DNA of 64,000 nt from Streptomyces sp. NBC_00663 (GTDB lineage: Bacteria; Actinomycetota; Actinomycetes; Streptomycetales; Streptomycetaceae): assembly GCF_036226885.1 (NCBI RefSeq), contig NZ_CP109027.1, forward strand, positions 4,712,001 through 4,776,000, in the 5' to 3' direction. The translations under genes and the position numbers were made by a program. The notes under the pieces were generated by a model. It was not told the DNA's origin. It was given only the letters and a program-made list of their open reading frames with translations, and did not search any database. Below, in pieces: positions 52,640 through 60,561 of the stretch. Position 1 is the stretch's first letter, and each line of letters opens with the position of its first letter.

Positions 52640-52921
52640 GGTCTGCCTTCCGTTGTCCTCGTGTGACGTCCCGATCCTCGCACGGTCAGGGCTGTTCGGC
52701 GCCCGTCGGCTCGGTGGAGGTCCCGTTCAGGCGTCGTGGGCGGAAAATGGGACGAGTCGCCTCGTGCCGGGCGCGCTCCTCGGCGATCCGTGGCATTGTC
52801 GACGGCAAGCTCCCGTTGCCCCGTATGCCCGCCCTCACATGCCTCTCCGTCGGTTGGCATGCATGATCCGTAAAAGGGTGGAAAGTCGAATTACCGTACG
52901 CCACCGAGGAGGAGGATTCCC

Positions 52922-53623
52922 GTGACCCGCATCGACAGCGTGCGCGCCGCGACCGGCTCGGCAAAGGACAGCGTGCTGCACGCCGCGGAAGTGGTGGCGC
53001 CCTACGCCGACACAGCCAAGGACAGGGCCGCGCACTACGCACAGGAGGCGCGCGTACGGATCGCGCCGAGGGTGTCGCAGGCGGCCGAGCAGGCCCGTGT
53101 TCAGTACGACGTGCATCTCGCGCCGCGGCTGGAGCAGGCCCGTACGCATGTACCGCCGAAGGTCGACCAGGCTGCTCATGAGGCCGCCGAGCGCACCCGG
53201 AAGGCGGCCCGGCAGGCCGCCGACTATTCACGTCCGAGGATCGAGCAGGCCGTGGCAGCGGCCGGTCCGGTGAGGGACGAGGCTGCTTCACGCAGTGTGG
53301 CCGCGTTGGCCGCGCTGCGCGGGCAGGTATCGCCGAAGGAGATCGAGAAGCTGACGCGCAAGCACGCGCGGCGGGCCAGGGTTGGCCGTCTCGCGAAGGC
53401 GTTGGCGGTCGCGGGGCTGCTCGCGGGCGGTGCCTTCGCTGCCTGGAAGTGGTGGGACAAGCAGGCCAACCCGGACTGGCTGGTGGAGCCGCCGGCCGCG
53501 ACCGAGGTGCCCGAGTCGAATCGGCTGACCTCGGTGGACGGCAGTGGTCAGTCTGTTCTCGACCCTGAGGTGCAGGCCAAGGAGGCCGAGGAGGAGGCTG
53601 CGCACCGCGACGACGGGCGGTGA
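52922..53623 (+). CDS. DUF5324 family protein
   Basis: 233 residues from the GTG at 52922 after GAGGAGGA. A long amphipathic helical region with many Ala/Arg/Gln (YAQEARVRIAPRVSQAAEQA, AAERTRKAARQAADYSRPRI) is followed by one hydrophobic segment (LAKALAVAGLLAGGAFAAW) and an acidic tail. It resembles apolipoprotein-like or LEA-like helices. Function unknown; it is conserved in Streptomyces near ppiA. It marks the end of the core block before the accessory cluster. Confidence 0.85.
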   Translation: MTRIDSVRAATGSAKDSVLHAAEVVAPYADTAKDRAAHYAQEARVRIAPRVSQAAEQARVQYDVHLAPRLEQARTHVPPKVDQAAHEAAERTRKAARQAADYSRPRIEQAVAAAGPVRDEAASRSVAALAALRGQVSPKEIEKLTRKHARRARVGRLAKALAVAGLLAGGAFAAWKWWDKQANPDWLVEPPAATEVPESNRLTSVDGSGQSVLDPEVQAKEAEEEAAHRDDGR

Positions 53624-53668
53624 CGTCCGGCGAGGTGCGCGGCCGGTGACGTCCGGCTCTCTGAGTGT

Positions 53669-53712
53669 CGCTGTGGGGCGGGAGGCCTGAACGGGCTTCT
53701 CGCCCCACAGCG
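53669..53712. terminator. Bidirectional hairpin at the core/cluster boundary
   Basis: CGCTGTGGGGCG (53669-53680) is perfectly complementary to CGCCCCACAGCG (53701-53712). It lies between the convergent DUF5324 gene and the last gene of the C-nucleoside-like cluster, and two bases from the parS site. Confidence 0.8.
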
Positions 53713-53714
53713 AT

Positions 53715-53728
53715 GTTTCACGTGAAAC
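53715..53728. promoter_or_regulatory. parS: parS: ParB-binding centromere site
   Basis: A second perfect GTTTCACGTGAAAC, with T before it as in the extended consensus. It covers the stop codon of the racemase-family gene at the end of the accessory cluster. Confidence 0.93.
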
Positions 53729-54518
53729 GTCGGCCGAAGAGGCCTCCGGCCGACTCCGGGTCCGGGGCGCTCCCGGGTGCGGCGAGCTGGAGGCCGTACC
53801 AGAGGACTGCCTGGTTCGAGGTGATGACCGGGACGCCGAGTTCCTGTTCCAGGGGGACGACTGCACCCTGGGAGGGGAAGCCGCTGCCGGGTACCAGGAC
53901 GCTGTCGGGGCGTGGGGCGTCCGGGTCATGGAAGGCCTTGACGACCTGCTGGTGGACCTCGGTGGGGTCGATCGTCCAGTGGGCGCCCTCGTCGAAGGCG
54001 TTGTAGCGGGCGGTGCCGTCCCACTCCGGGCCCAGCTGGAACTGGACGAGGCGGGTCTCCTCAATGCCGACCTCGCCGAGGTAGGCCTCGGTGGCCCGGA
54101 AGGTGGGCTCGGTGAACCAGGGCGGCATGACGAGCAGGGGGCGGCGTATGCCGGTCGCCTGGAGGGCGGCGGTGATGGCGGTGGCCGCCGTGTAGACACG
54201 GACGCCGTGGGCGTGGGCGCCGGCCGCCTCGATGAACTCGGTGTCGAAGGCGGGTCCGCCGAAGAAGCTGCTCGATCCGAAGCAGAGCGCGATGCTGTGC
54301 GCGCCCAGCCGGCCCAGCTGGTCCAGGCCCCGGACGACGTCGGGGGCGTGGGCGAGGGCGCCGGCCGGGCTGCCGACGTACTCGGTATCCGCGGGGCGCG
54401 GGCATTCGAAGCGGGCGGTGTGGATCGAGACGTCGTCGGGGGCCGTGCGCCAGATCTCGGTCTCGGGCACGGGGTCGTTGTGGATGACGAGGATGCCGAG
54501 GCGGGCGGCGGCGGTCAT
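53718..54518 (-). CDS. Maleate cis-trans isomerase / Asp-Glu racemase superfamily protein
   Basis: 266 residues. The fold is indicated by LGILVIHNDPVPETEIWR, IALCFGSSSFFGG (first conserved Cys) and GVPVITSNQAVLWYGLQL. The second conserved Cys position appears to be VPGSGFPS, with no Cys, so a single-cysteine mechanism as in arylmalonate decarboxylase, or a changed reaction, is possible. Its ATG overlaps the MFS gene stop by one base. In the cluster it may tailor or detoxify a maleimide- or dicarboxylate-like group. The last codons lie in parS. Confidence 0.75.
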   Translation of the reverse strand: MTAAARLGILVIHNDPVPETEIWRTAPDDVSIHTARFECPRPADTEYVGSPAGALAHAPDVVRGLDQLGRLGAHSIALCFGSSSFFGGPAFDTEFIEAAGAHAHGVRVYTAATAITAALQATGIRRPLLVMPPWFTEPTFRATEAYLGEVGIEETRLVQFQLGPEWDGTARYNAFDEGAHWTIDPTEVHQQVVKAFHDPDAPRPDSVLVPGSGFPSQGAVVPLEQELGVPVITSNQAVLWYGLQLAAPGSAPDPESAGGLFGRRFT

Positions 54519-55978
54519 CAGAGGTCACCTGCCGGGGCGGGGGTGGCGGTCGGGAGGGCTTCCGCGTGCTCCGCGCCAGCTCCCGCCGTGTCGGCTTCTG
54601 TTGTCGCCGCGAAGCCGATCCACGCGATCACCGCGCCGGCCAGGGCGACGCCGCCGGCCAGCAGGAACGCCGTGCGGAAGGCTCCGTCGCCGGGGTCGGT
54701 GCCGAGGACGAGGACCAGGGCCGCGACTCCGAAGGCGCCGCCCGCGTACTGGGTGGTCGTCATCAGGGCACCGGCGACGCCCTGGTTGCGGTCGTCCACG
54801 TCACGGGTGCCGCCGACGAACATCGAGGTGTAGATCATGCCGTGGCCGAGTCCGCTGACCACCAGGCCGGGCAGTAGCGCGGCGAGGTAGCTGTGGTGGG
54901 TGGCGGAGGCGCCCAGCAGGGCGAGGCCGAGCGCGCCGACGGTGAACGCCAGTGCCAGGGAGCGGCGTACGCCGAGGGGGCCGACGATCTTTCCGGCGAT
55001 CATGTTGCCGAAGGTGATGCATGCGGCGAGCGGCAGGAAGGCGATGCCCGCGGCGAGCGGGGCGTAGTCGCGGCCGTCCTGGAGGAGCAGGGTGACCAGG
55101 TAGAACTCGACGCCCGCGACGCTCGCCATGTAGAGCGCGGAGGAGCACATGCCCATGACGAGGCTGCGGGTGCGTCGCAGTACGGGGTCGACCAGGGGCT
55201 GGGTGCTGACGCGCTCGCGTCCGGCGAACAGCGCCAGCAGGAGGGCTCCGGCGAGGAAGCTGCCCAGGGTCAGCGGGTCGGTCCAGCCGGCGTCGGCGGC
55301 GAGGGTGAGGCCGAAGACAGAGACGAGGACCATGCCGGTGCACAGCACGGCGTTGAGGACGTTGAGCGTGGTGGTGCGGCCGTGCTCGGACTTGCCCGGC
55401 AGGAACTTGGGGGCGGCGAGCACGCACAGCACGGCGAAGGGCAGGTTCACGAAGAACGTCCAGCGCCAGGAGAGGCTGGTCAGCAGGCCGCCGATGACGA
55501 CACCGGCGGCGAGGCCGCTGGCGCCGACCGTGCCCCAGACGGCGAGCGCCCGGGTGCGTTCCTTGCCGGCCTGGAACGTGGTGTTCACCAGGGCGAGGAT
55601 CGAGGGCTGGAGGCAGGCCGCGGCGATGCCCTGGAGGGCGCGGGTGATCAGCAGCAGCGCGGCGTTGGCGGCGAGGCCGCCCAGCAGTGAGGCGACGCCG
55701 AAGAGGACCAGCGCGGCCATGAACAGCTTGCGCGCGCCGAGCCGGTCGCCGAGCCTGCCGCCGACGATCAGGAAGCCGGCGAAGAACACGGAGTAGGCGC
55801 TGACGACCCACTGCTTGGCGGTGCCGGACAGGTCCAGGTCGGCGCTGATGTCGGGCAGGGCGACGAAGATGACGGAGAAGTCGAGCGCGATGAGGAACTG
55901 GGCCGCGGAGAGGGTGATGAGCCCGCCGAGGAGTCCGCGGGACGCCGCCGGCGTGGGGGGTGTGGTGGGTAGGGGCAT
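54518..55978 (-). CDS. MFS drug exporter, DHA2 (14-helix) family
   Basis: 486 residues with about 14 hydrophobic segments. It begins LLGGLITLSAAQFLIALDFS. Motif A is in GGRLGDRLGARK and motif C in GASGLAAGVVIGGLLTSLSW. A proton-driven exporter of the cluster product, giving self-resistance, is the likely role. It is coupled to the racemase-family gene and separated by 70 bp from the HAD gene. Confidence 0.9.
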   Translation of the reverse strand: MPLPTTPPTPAASRGLLGGLITLSAAQFLIALDFSVIFVALPDISADLDLSGTAKQWVVSAYSVFFAGFLIVGGRLGDRLGARKLFMAALVLFGVASLLGGLAANAALLLITRALQGIAAACLQPSILALVNTTFQAGKERTRALAVWGTVGASGLAAGVVIGGLLTSLSWRWTFFVNLPFAVLCVLAAPKFLPGKSEHGRTTTLNVLNAVLCTGMVLVSVFGLTLAADAGWTDPLTLGSFLAGALLLALFAGRERVSTQPLVDPVLRRTRSLVMGMCSSALYMASVAGVEFYLVTLLLQDGRDYAPLAAGIAFLPLAACITFGNMIAGKIVGPLGVRRSLALAFTVGALGLALLGASATHHSYLAALLPGLVVSGLGHGMIYTSMFVGGTRDVDDRNQGVAGALMTTTQYAGGAFGVAALVLVLGTDPGDGAFRTAFLLAGGVALAGAVIAWIGFAATTEADTAGAGAEHAEALPTATPAPAGDL

Positions 55979-56048
55979 GGTGGGGTGACCGCCTGGTTCT
56001 GTAGTCGTGCCGTCTGGTGTGCTGTCAGCGGCGTCGTCTGTCGTGCCG

Positions 56049-56819
56049 TCAGAGGTGCGGAGCCTGGGCGGCTCGTGCGGGGGCGAGTGCGGGGGTGAGT
56101 GCCTGGGCCAGCTCCTCGACCGTGTCGGCCACGGGCCCGGCGCCCGCTTCGGTCAGTTGCCGTCGCGTGGCGACGCCGTAGGTGACGCCGATCGCGGGGA
56201 TGCCGGCCGCGGCGGCCATCCGCATGTCGTCGACGGCGTCGCCGACGACCACGCATCGGCCGGGTGCCACGTCGACGGAGCGGGCCGCGAGCAGGGCCAG
56301 GTCGGGGTGGGGTTTGCCGCGCGGGGCCATGCCGTGGCAGACGACGGCGTCGAACGCGTCGAGGAGGCCGGCGGGTTCGAGGAGTTCGAGCGCGCTGGCC
56401 CGGATCTTGCTGGTGCAGATCGCGGTCCTGCGGCCCTCGGCCCGTAGCCGGGCCAGGAGTTCGGGTATGCCGGGGAAGACCAGGTCGGCGGCCTTGGGGA
56501 CGACCTCCTCGCGGAACAGTTCCCGGAACAGGGCGACGGCCGCGGTCACGTCGGGGTGTTCCTCGGGGAGCCCGGTGAGTTCGGCGAAGACGGCTCCGAG
56601 CGGCTTGCCGACGGTGGCGCGGATCCGGTCCGCGGGGACGTCGGGGCGGCCGGTCCGCTCCAGTACCCGGGCGAGGACTCCGGCGATGGCGCCGGGGGTG
56701 TCGAGCAGGGTGCCGTCGAGGTCGAAGAGGACGGCGTCGGGGGCGTCGAGGCCCGAGGCGGCGGCGTCAGAGGTGTCGAGGCCAGAGGCGGCGGCGTCGG
56801 GGGCGTCGTACGTCGTCAT
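56049..56819 (-). CDS. HAD family phosphatase, AlnB/IndB-like partner of the C-glycosidase
   Basis: 256 residues from the ATG at 56819. HAD motifs are VLFDLDGTLLDT (nucleophile and acid Asp), ICTSK (motif II), GKPHPD (motif III Lys) and VVGDAVDDMRMA (motif IV). An N-terminal tandem repeat, DAAASGLDTSD/DAAASGLDAPD, precedes motif I. Overlapping the PsuG-family gene by ATGA, it should remove the 5'-phosphate of the C-ribosylated intermediate, as AlnB does in alnumycin. A phosphoglycolate phosphatase role is the generic alternative. Confidence 0.85.
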   Translation of the reverse strand: MTTYDAPDAAASGLDTSDAAASGLDAPDAVLFDLDGTLLDTPGAIAGVLARVLERTGRPDVPADRIRATVGKPLGAVFAELTGLPEEHPDVTAAVALFRELFREEVVPKAADLVFPGIPELLARLRAEGRRTAICTSKIRASALELLEPAGLLDAFDAVVCHGMAPRGKPHPDLALLAARSVDVAPGRCVVVGDAVDDMRMAAAAGIPAIGVTYGVATRRQLTEAGAGPVADTVEELAQALTPALAPARAAQAPHL

Positions 56820-57862
56820 GCGCCCGCACCCGCCCCAGCTCGGGCCGCTGCCCTGGTCCCTGCCCCTGCCCCTGCCTCTGCCTCTGCGCTGGCCCCTGCC
56901 CCGGCGCCTGTCGGCTCGGTTAGTTCGAGGGCGAACTGGGTGGCGAACTGGCCGGCGAGGCTCGCGGTGGACAGCAGGACTGCGCGGTTGGCGGCGGAGG
57001 TGCGGCCCGCGGTCGCCCGGGAGATCGCCTTGAGGAGGTACGGGGTGATGGCGGGGCCGCTGACACCTGCCGCCTTGGCCTCGGCGGTGGCGTCGGCGAG
57101 GGCGGCCTCGATGTCGGCGGAGGGGATGCCGTCCGCCTCGTGGATCGGGTGCGTGATCACGGGCGAGGTGGCGTTGCCGGCCCGCCAGTGGGCGAGGACG
57201 ACGGCGGCGATCTCGCGCAGGTCGTCCAGGCGGTGGGGGTTGGGGATGCCGCTGCTGACGCTCAGATAGGCGGGGAAGTCGTCGCAGCGGTAGCCGAGGA
57301 CGGGGATGCCGGCCGTCTCCAGCCACTCCAGGGTCCACGCCGGGTGCAGCATCGACTTGGCGCCCGCGCAGACCACGGCCACCTTGCTGCGGGTGAACTG
57401 CACGAGGTCGGCGGAGATGTCGAAGGTATCGGGGGCGTCGCGGTGCACCCCGCCGATGCCGGCCACGGCGAACACCCGGATGCCGGCCAGCTCCGCCGCG
57501 ACCAGGGAGGAGGAGACGGTGGTGGCGCCGGAGCCGCCGCGGGCCAGGGTGATGCCCATGTCCCGGGTGCTGACCTTGGGCACGGCCGGGTCGGCGGCGA
57601 AGAGTTCGAGCTGTTCCTTGGTCATGCCGACGCGTATCCGGCCGTCGAGCAGGGCGACCCGGGCGGGGACGGCGCCCTCCGCGCGGACGGCGGCGTCGAT
57701 GTCGAGGGCCAGGTCGAGGTTGGCCGGGTAGGGCAGGCCGTGCGGGATGGCCGAGGACTCCAGGGCGACGACCGGGCGGCCCTCGTGCAGGGCCTCGCGG
57801 ACCTCCTCGTCGATGTCCAGGAGGGTGGGGTCGGCGGCGAGGGCGGTGGCGGTGACAGTCAT
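56816..57862 (-). CDS. Pseudouridine-5'-phosphate glycosidase (PsuG) family C-glycosynthase
   Basis: 348 residues. VVALESSAIPHGLPYPAN has the ring-opening Glu, RVGMTKEQLE the Schiff-base Lys and GGVHRDAPDTFDISADL the Asp. In the usual final block (NNA in E. coli PsuG) this protein reads LLSTASLAG, so the conserved Asn pair seems replaced. The C-terminal ~30 residues are Gly/Ala repeats (AGAGAGASAEAEAG). In the C-C forming direction it would join ribose 5-phosphate to a heteroaromatic base, as AlnA and the showdomycin enzyme SdmA do. A purely catabolic PsuG is less likely given the neighbours and no visible psuK. Confidence 0.85.
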   Translation of the reverse strand: MTVTATALAADPTLLDIDEEVREALHEGRPVVALESSAIPHGLPYPANLDLALDIDAAVRAEGAVPARVALLDGRIRVGMTKEQLELFAADPAVPKVSTRDMGITLARGGSGATTVSSSLVAAELAGIRVFAVAGIGGVHRDAPDTFDISADLVQFTRSKVAVVCAGAKSMLHPAWTLEWLETAGIPVLGYRCDDFPAYLSVSSGIPNPHRLDDLREIAAVVLAHWRAGNATSPVITHPIHEADGIPSADIEAALADATAEAKAAGVSGPAITPYLLKAISRATAGRTSAANRAVLLSTASLAGQFATQFALELTEPTGAGAGASAEAEAGAGAGTRAAARAGAGAGA

Positions 57863-57873
57863 GTGTGGGCTCC

Positions 57874-58578
57874 TCAGCTGTTCGGGGTGGGCGACGAGGC
57901 GGCGGGGACGTCGGCTTCGAGGGTGAGCGAGCCGCCGGAGACCGTGCCGGTGCCGGTGCCGTCCAGGAACCGGGGGTGCGCGCCGCGCATGGACGCCATC
58001 ACGAACTCGTAGGGCAGGTCGTCGAAGGCGCCGTGGTCCTTGAGGAACTCCATGGCGGCGCCGCTGCCGTGCGGGTGGTAGAGGCTGTCGGTGCGCCCGT
58101 CGAACTCCAGGGGCTGCATGCCGTACAGCTTGCAAAGCACCTTGTTGAAGACGGGGGTGGCCTTCACCCAGCGGCCGTCGAGGTGAATCTGGGTGAGGCC
58201 GTGGAAGAAGACGTCGCCGCCGATGTGCTCGATGAGGCGGGGCGAGGCGAGGTGGTTGCGGACGTCGCCGTACACCAGCTTCGAGGGGATGCCGAGGGCG
58301 CGTACGGAGGCGGCGAACAGAGCCGACTTGTGCAGGCAGAAGCCTGACTTGGCGGTGGCGGTGCTGGAGGCCTTGAGGCCCTCGCGGGACAGGTCGGCGC
58401 CGTACACCTCGTAGTGGACGGTGTCGCGGACCGCGTAGTACAGCTTCACGGCGTTCTCGCGGCGGTCGGCGCAGCGGTCGTCGATGACGTCGTCGATGAA
58501 GGTCTGGACGGCGTCGGACTCGTAGTCGAGGAACTGCGTGGGGGCGGTGAGGCTGTGGGTCACGTCGGTGGTGGTCAT
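57874..58578 (-). CDS. Transglutaminase-like protein
   Basis: 234 residues from ATG 58578. The papain-like core shows GFCLHKSALFAASVRALGIP (nucleophilic Cys), FFHGLTQIHLDGRWVKATPV (His) and a following FN in place of the usual Asp-Pro. It may transfer an acyl group from the carrier protein or hydrolyse the thioester; AdmF of andrimid is a transglutaminase homologue acting on carrier-bound acyl groups. It has no signal peptide. It lies between the PsuG-family and oxidase genes. Confidence 0.8.
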   Translation of the reverse strand: MTTTDVTHSLTAPTQFLDYESDAVQTFIDDVIDDRCADRRENAVKLYYAVRDTVHYEVYGADLSREGLKASSTATAKSGFCLHKSALFAASVRALGIPSKLVYGDVRNHLASPRLIEHIGGDVFFHGLTQIHLDGRWVKATPVFNKVLCKLYGMQPLEFDGRTDSLYHPHGSGAAMEFLKDHGAFDDLPYEFVMASMRGAHPRFLDGTGTGTVSGGSLTLEADVPAASSPTPNS

Positions 58579-58644
58579 GGCTCGTTCCCTGGTCGGAGGA
58601 ACTGGTCGGAGGAGATCGTCGGAGGAGATCGTCACAGGGCCTGG

Positions 58645-59778
58645 TCAGAGGCCGAGGAGGCTCGCGATCCGGGTGCGCTGGATCTCGCTGGTGCCGGAGT
58701 AGATGGTCCCGGCGACGGAGTCGCGCAGTCCGCGTTCGACGCCGTGCGCGGTGAGCACCCCGCGGCCGCCGTGGATGCGGACCGCGTCGAGGGCGTTCTG
58801 CACGTTCGCCTCCGATACGACGGTCTTGGTGGCGGCGAGGTCGAGGGCGGCGTCCTTGCGCGCTTCCACCTTCGCGCCGGTGTCGCGCAGCCATTTGCGG
58901 GCGGTCTCGGTCCGGATCTTCATGGTGGCGATCTTGTGGGAGATGGCCTGGTACTTCCCGATGGATTGGCCGAACTGTGTGCGGTCCTTGGCGAATCGGA
59001 CCGTCTCCTCCAGTCGGCGGGTCATCTCGCCGAGCGTGATGGAGAAGGCGAACAGGACCTCGCGCTTCATGACGTGGTCCAGGACGAGGAACCCGGCGCC
59101 CTCCCCGCCGACCCGCTGGGCGACCGGCACCCGCAGCTCCTCGAAGGCGAGGGTGCCGATCGGGCTGGTGCGCAGCCCGATCTTGTCCATGGCCGGCCCG
59201 ACCACCAGGCCGGGCGTCCCGGCCTCGACGAGGAGGCAGGTCAGGCCGAACGGGCCGGGGGCGCCGGTGCGGACGTAGAGGAGGAAGACGTCGGCGACGG
59301 GAGCGTTGGTGATGAACATCTTCCCGCCGCTGACGACGTAGTGGTCGCCGTCGCGGACGGCGGTGGTGGAGATGTTCATCGCGTCGGAGCCGCCGGACTC
59401 CTCGGTGATGGCGTGGGCGGTGATCAGATCGCCGGAGACGATCTTCGGGAGGTAGCGCTCCTTGAGGTCGTCGTCCCCGAACCGCTGGAGCGGTGTGCCC
59501 ACGGACACGATCTGGGTGGAGGCGGAGAAGGACAGGCCGGAGTCGTGCGAGACGCGGCCCAGTCCTTCCAGGGCCCGCATGGTGTCGGTCAGGGAGCGGC
59601 CGTGGCCGCCGTACGAGGGGGCGAAGGGGGTGCGCAGAAGGCCGGAGTCCTGGACGGCCGACCACTTGTCCCGGGGGAACTCGGCCCTGCTGTCGAGTCC
59701 GTCGAGATCGGCGTTGAGGCGGTCGGCCCAGGGGGCCATCAGATGGAGGAGGTCGGAGGGGGGTGGCTGGTCGGACAT
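58645..59778 (-). CDS. Acyl-CoA dehydrogenase-like flavoprotein (probable carrier-bound substrate oxidase)
   Basis: 377 residues from the ATG at 59778. FAD motifs are AHAITEESGGSDAMNISTTA, KMFITNAPVADVFLLYVRTG and FAKDRTQFGQSIGKYQ. Near the C terminus YSGTSEIQRTRIASLLGL has Ser where short/medium-chain enzymes carry the base Glu (YEGT). Members of this family oxidise prolyl groups on carrier proteins to pyrrole, as in pyrrolnitrin-unrelated PltE/RedW pathways. By analogy it would desaturate a cyclised glutaminyl group toward an aminopyrrole. The substrate is inferred. Confidence 0.82.
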   Translation of the reverse strand: MSDQPPPSDLLHLMAPWADRLNADLDGLDSRAEFPRDKWSAVQDSGLLRTPFAPSYGGHGRSLTDTMRALEGLGRVSHDSGLSFSASTQIVSVGTPLQRFGDDDLKERYLPKIVSGDLITAHAITEESGGSDAMNISTTAVRDGDHYVVSGGKMFITNAPVADVFLLYVRTGAPGPFGLTCLLVEAGTPGLVVGPAMDKIGLRTSPIGTLAFEELRVPVAQRVGGEGAGFLVLDHVMKREVLFAFSITLGEMTRRLEETVRFAKDRTQFGQSIGKYQAISHKIATMKIRTETARKWLRDTGAKVEARKDAALDLAATKTVVSEANVQNALDAVRIHGGRGVLTAHGVERGLRDSVAGTIYSGTSEIQRTRIASLLGL

Positions 59779-59804
59779 GGCTGCTCCTTGAACCGTCGGG
59801 CCCG

Positions 59805-60179
59805 TCAGTACTGGGAGAAGCCGTCCTCGGACAGGGTGTGCCGTTCGTTGCCGACGATCGGCGGGTTGAAGACCGAGACCAGGTGCAGGTCCTCGTAGTC
59901 GGAGGCTATGAGGTAGTGCGGGTCGTGCTCGTTCAGGACGTAGATCGTGCCCGGCATGATCTTGTGCCGGGTGCCGTCCTTCTCCATGACCTCGCCGGAG
60001 CCCGCGACGCAGTAGCAGGCCTCCAGGTGCTTGCGGTACTGGAGCGCGCTCGTGGTGCCCTGGCGGACCAGGGTCACGGCGAAGGCGAAGCCCATCCGGT
60101 CGGCCTCGACGAGCAGCCGGTGGCTGGTGCCGTTGCCCCACTCGACGGGGGCGACTTCGTCGACGGTGCGCGTGAACAC
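59805..60179 (-). CDS. Ectoine synthase (EctC)-like cyclase
   Basis: 124 residues, a small cupin matching EctC over its length: HLEACYCVAGSGEVME (iron-ligand Glu), MPGTIYVLNEHDPHYL (Tyr and His ligands) and VSVFNPPIVGNE. No ectA, ectB or ectD is nearby, so ectoine synthesis is unlikely. EctC can also cyclise glutamine to the amidine ADPC. In this cluster a glutamine-like cyclisation that makes the five-membered ring of an aminopyrrole is the attractive role. Confidence 0.85.
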   Translation of the reverse strand: MFTRTVDEVAPVEWGNGTSHRLLVEADRMGFAFAVTLVRQGTTSALQYRKHLEACYCVAGSGEVMEKDGTRHKIMPGTIYVLNEHDPHYLIASDYEDLHLVSVFNPPIVGNERHTLSEDGFSQY

Positions 60180-60246
60180 AGGGGTCTCCTTGGTTGTTGA
60201 GGGGGGTGGTGGTGGGGTGGTGGTGAGGCTGGTGTGGCGGGGTCGG

Positions 60247-60561
60247 TCAGGCGGCCGGGGCGGGCTCGGCGTGACGGACGATCAGCTCGGTGATCGCGGC
60301 GATGCTCCGGAAGTGCTCCGGCCTGATCTCCAGGTCGTCCACCGGCACCTGATAGGCGGTCACGATGTGGGACACCAGCCGGACCAGGCCGAGGCTGTCG
60401 ATGACGCCGGCGGCGATGAGGTCGAAGTCGTCGGTGAGGTCGGAGGCGTCCTCGCCGGCCAGGTACTCGGCGGCGATGTGGGCGCGCAGCTCATCGGCTG
60501 TGGCGTGGGGGGCGTGCAGCGGCTGGGCACCCGTGGCGTGGGGGGTCTGGGCGGTTGTCAT
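60247..60561 (-). CDS. Acyl/peptidyl carrier protein
   Basis: 104 residues from the ATG at 60561, overlapping the adenylation gene by 4 bp. The phosphopantetheine site is GVIDSLGLVRLV (Ser in DSL), followed by the recognition helix and IRPEHFRSIAAITELI. An N-terminal Thr/Pro/His-rich leader of about 20 residues is unusual. It should receive the amino acid from the adjacent adenylation enzyme. Confidence 0.88.
   Translation of the reverse strand: MTTAQTPHATGAQPLHAPHATADELRAHIAAEYLAGEDASDLTDDFDLIAAGVIDSLGLVRLVSHIVTAYQVPVDDLEIRPEHFRSIAAITELIVRHAEPAPAA

Noticed and set aside
59805..60179. Part of an ectoine operon
   Set aside because: No ectA, ectB or ectD gene is adjacent, and the neighbours are NRPS-like and C-glycosidase genes.
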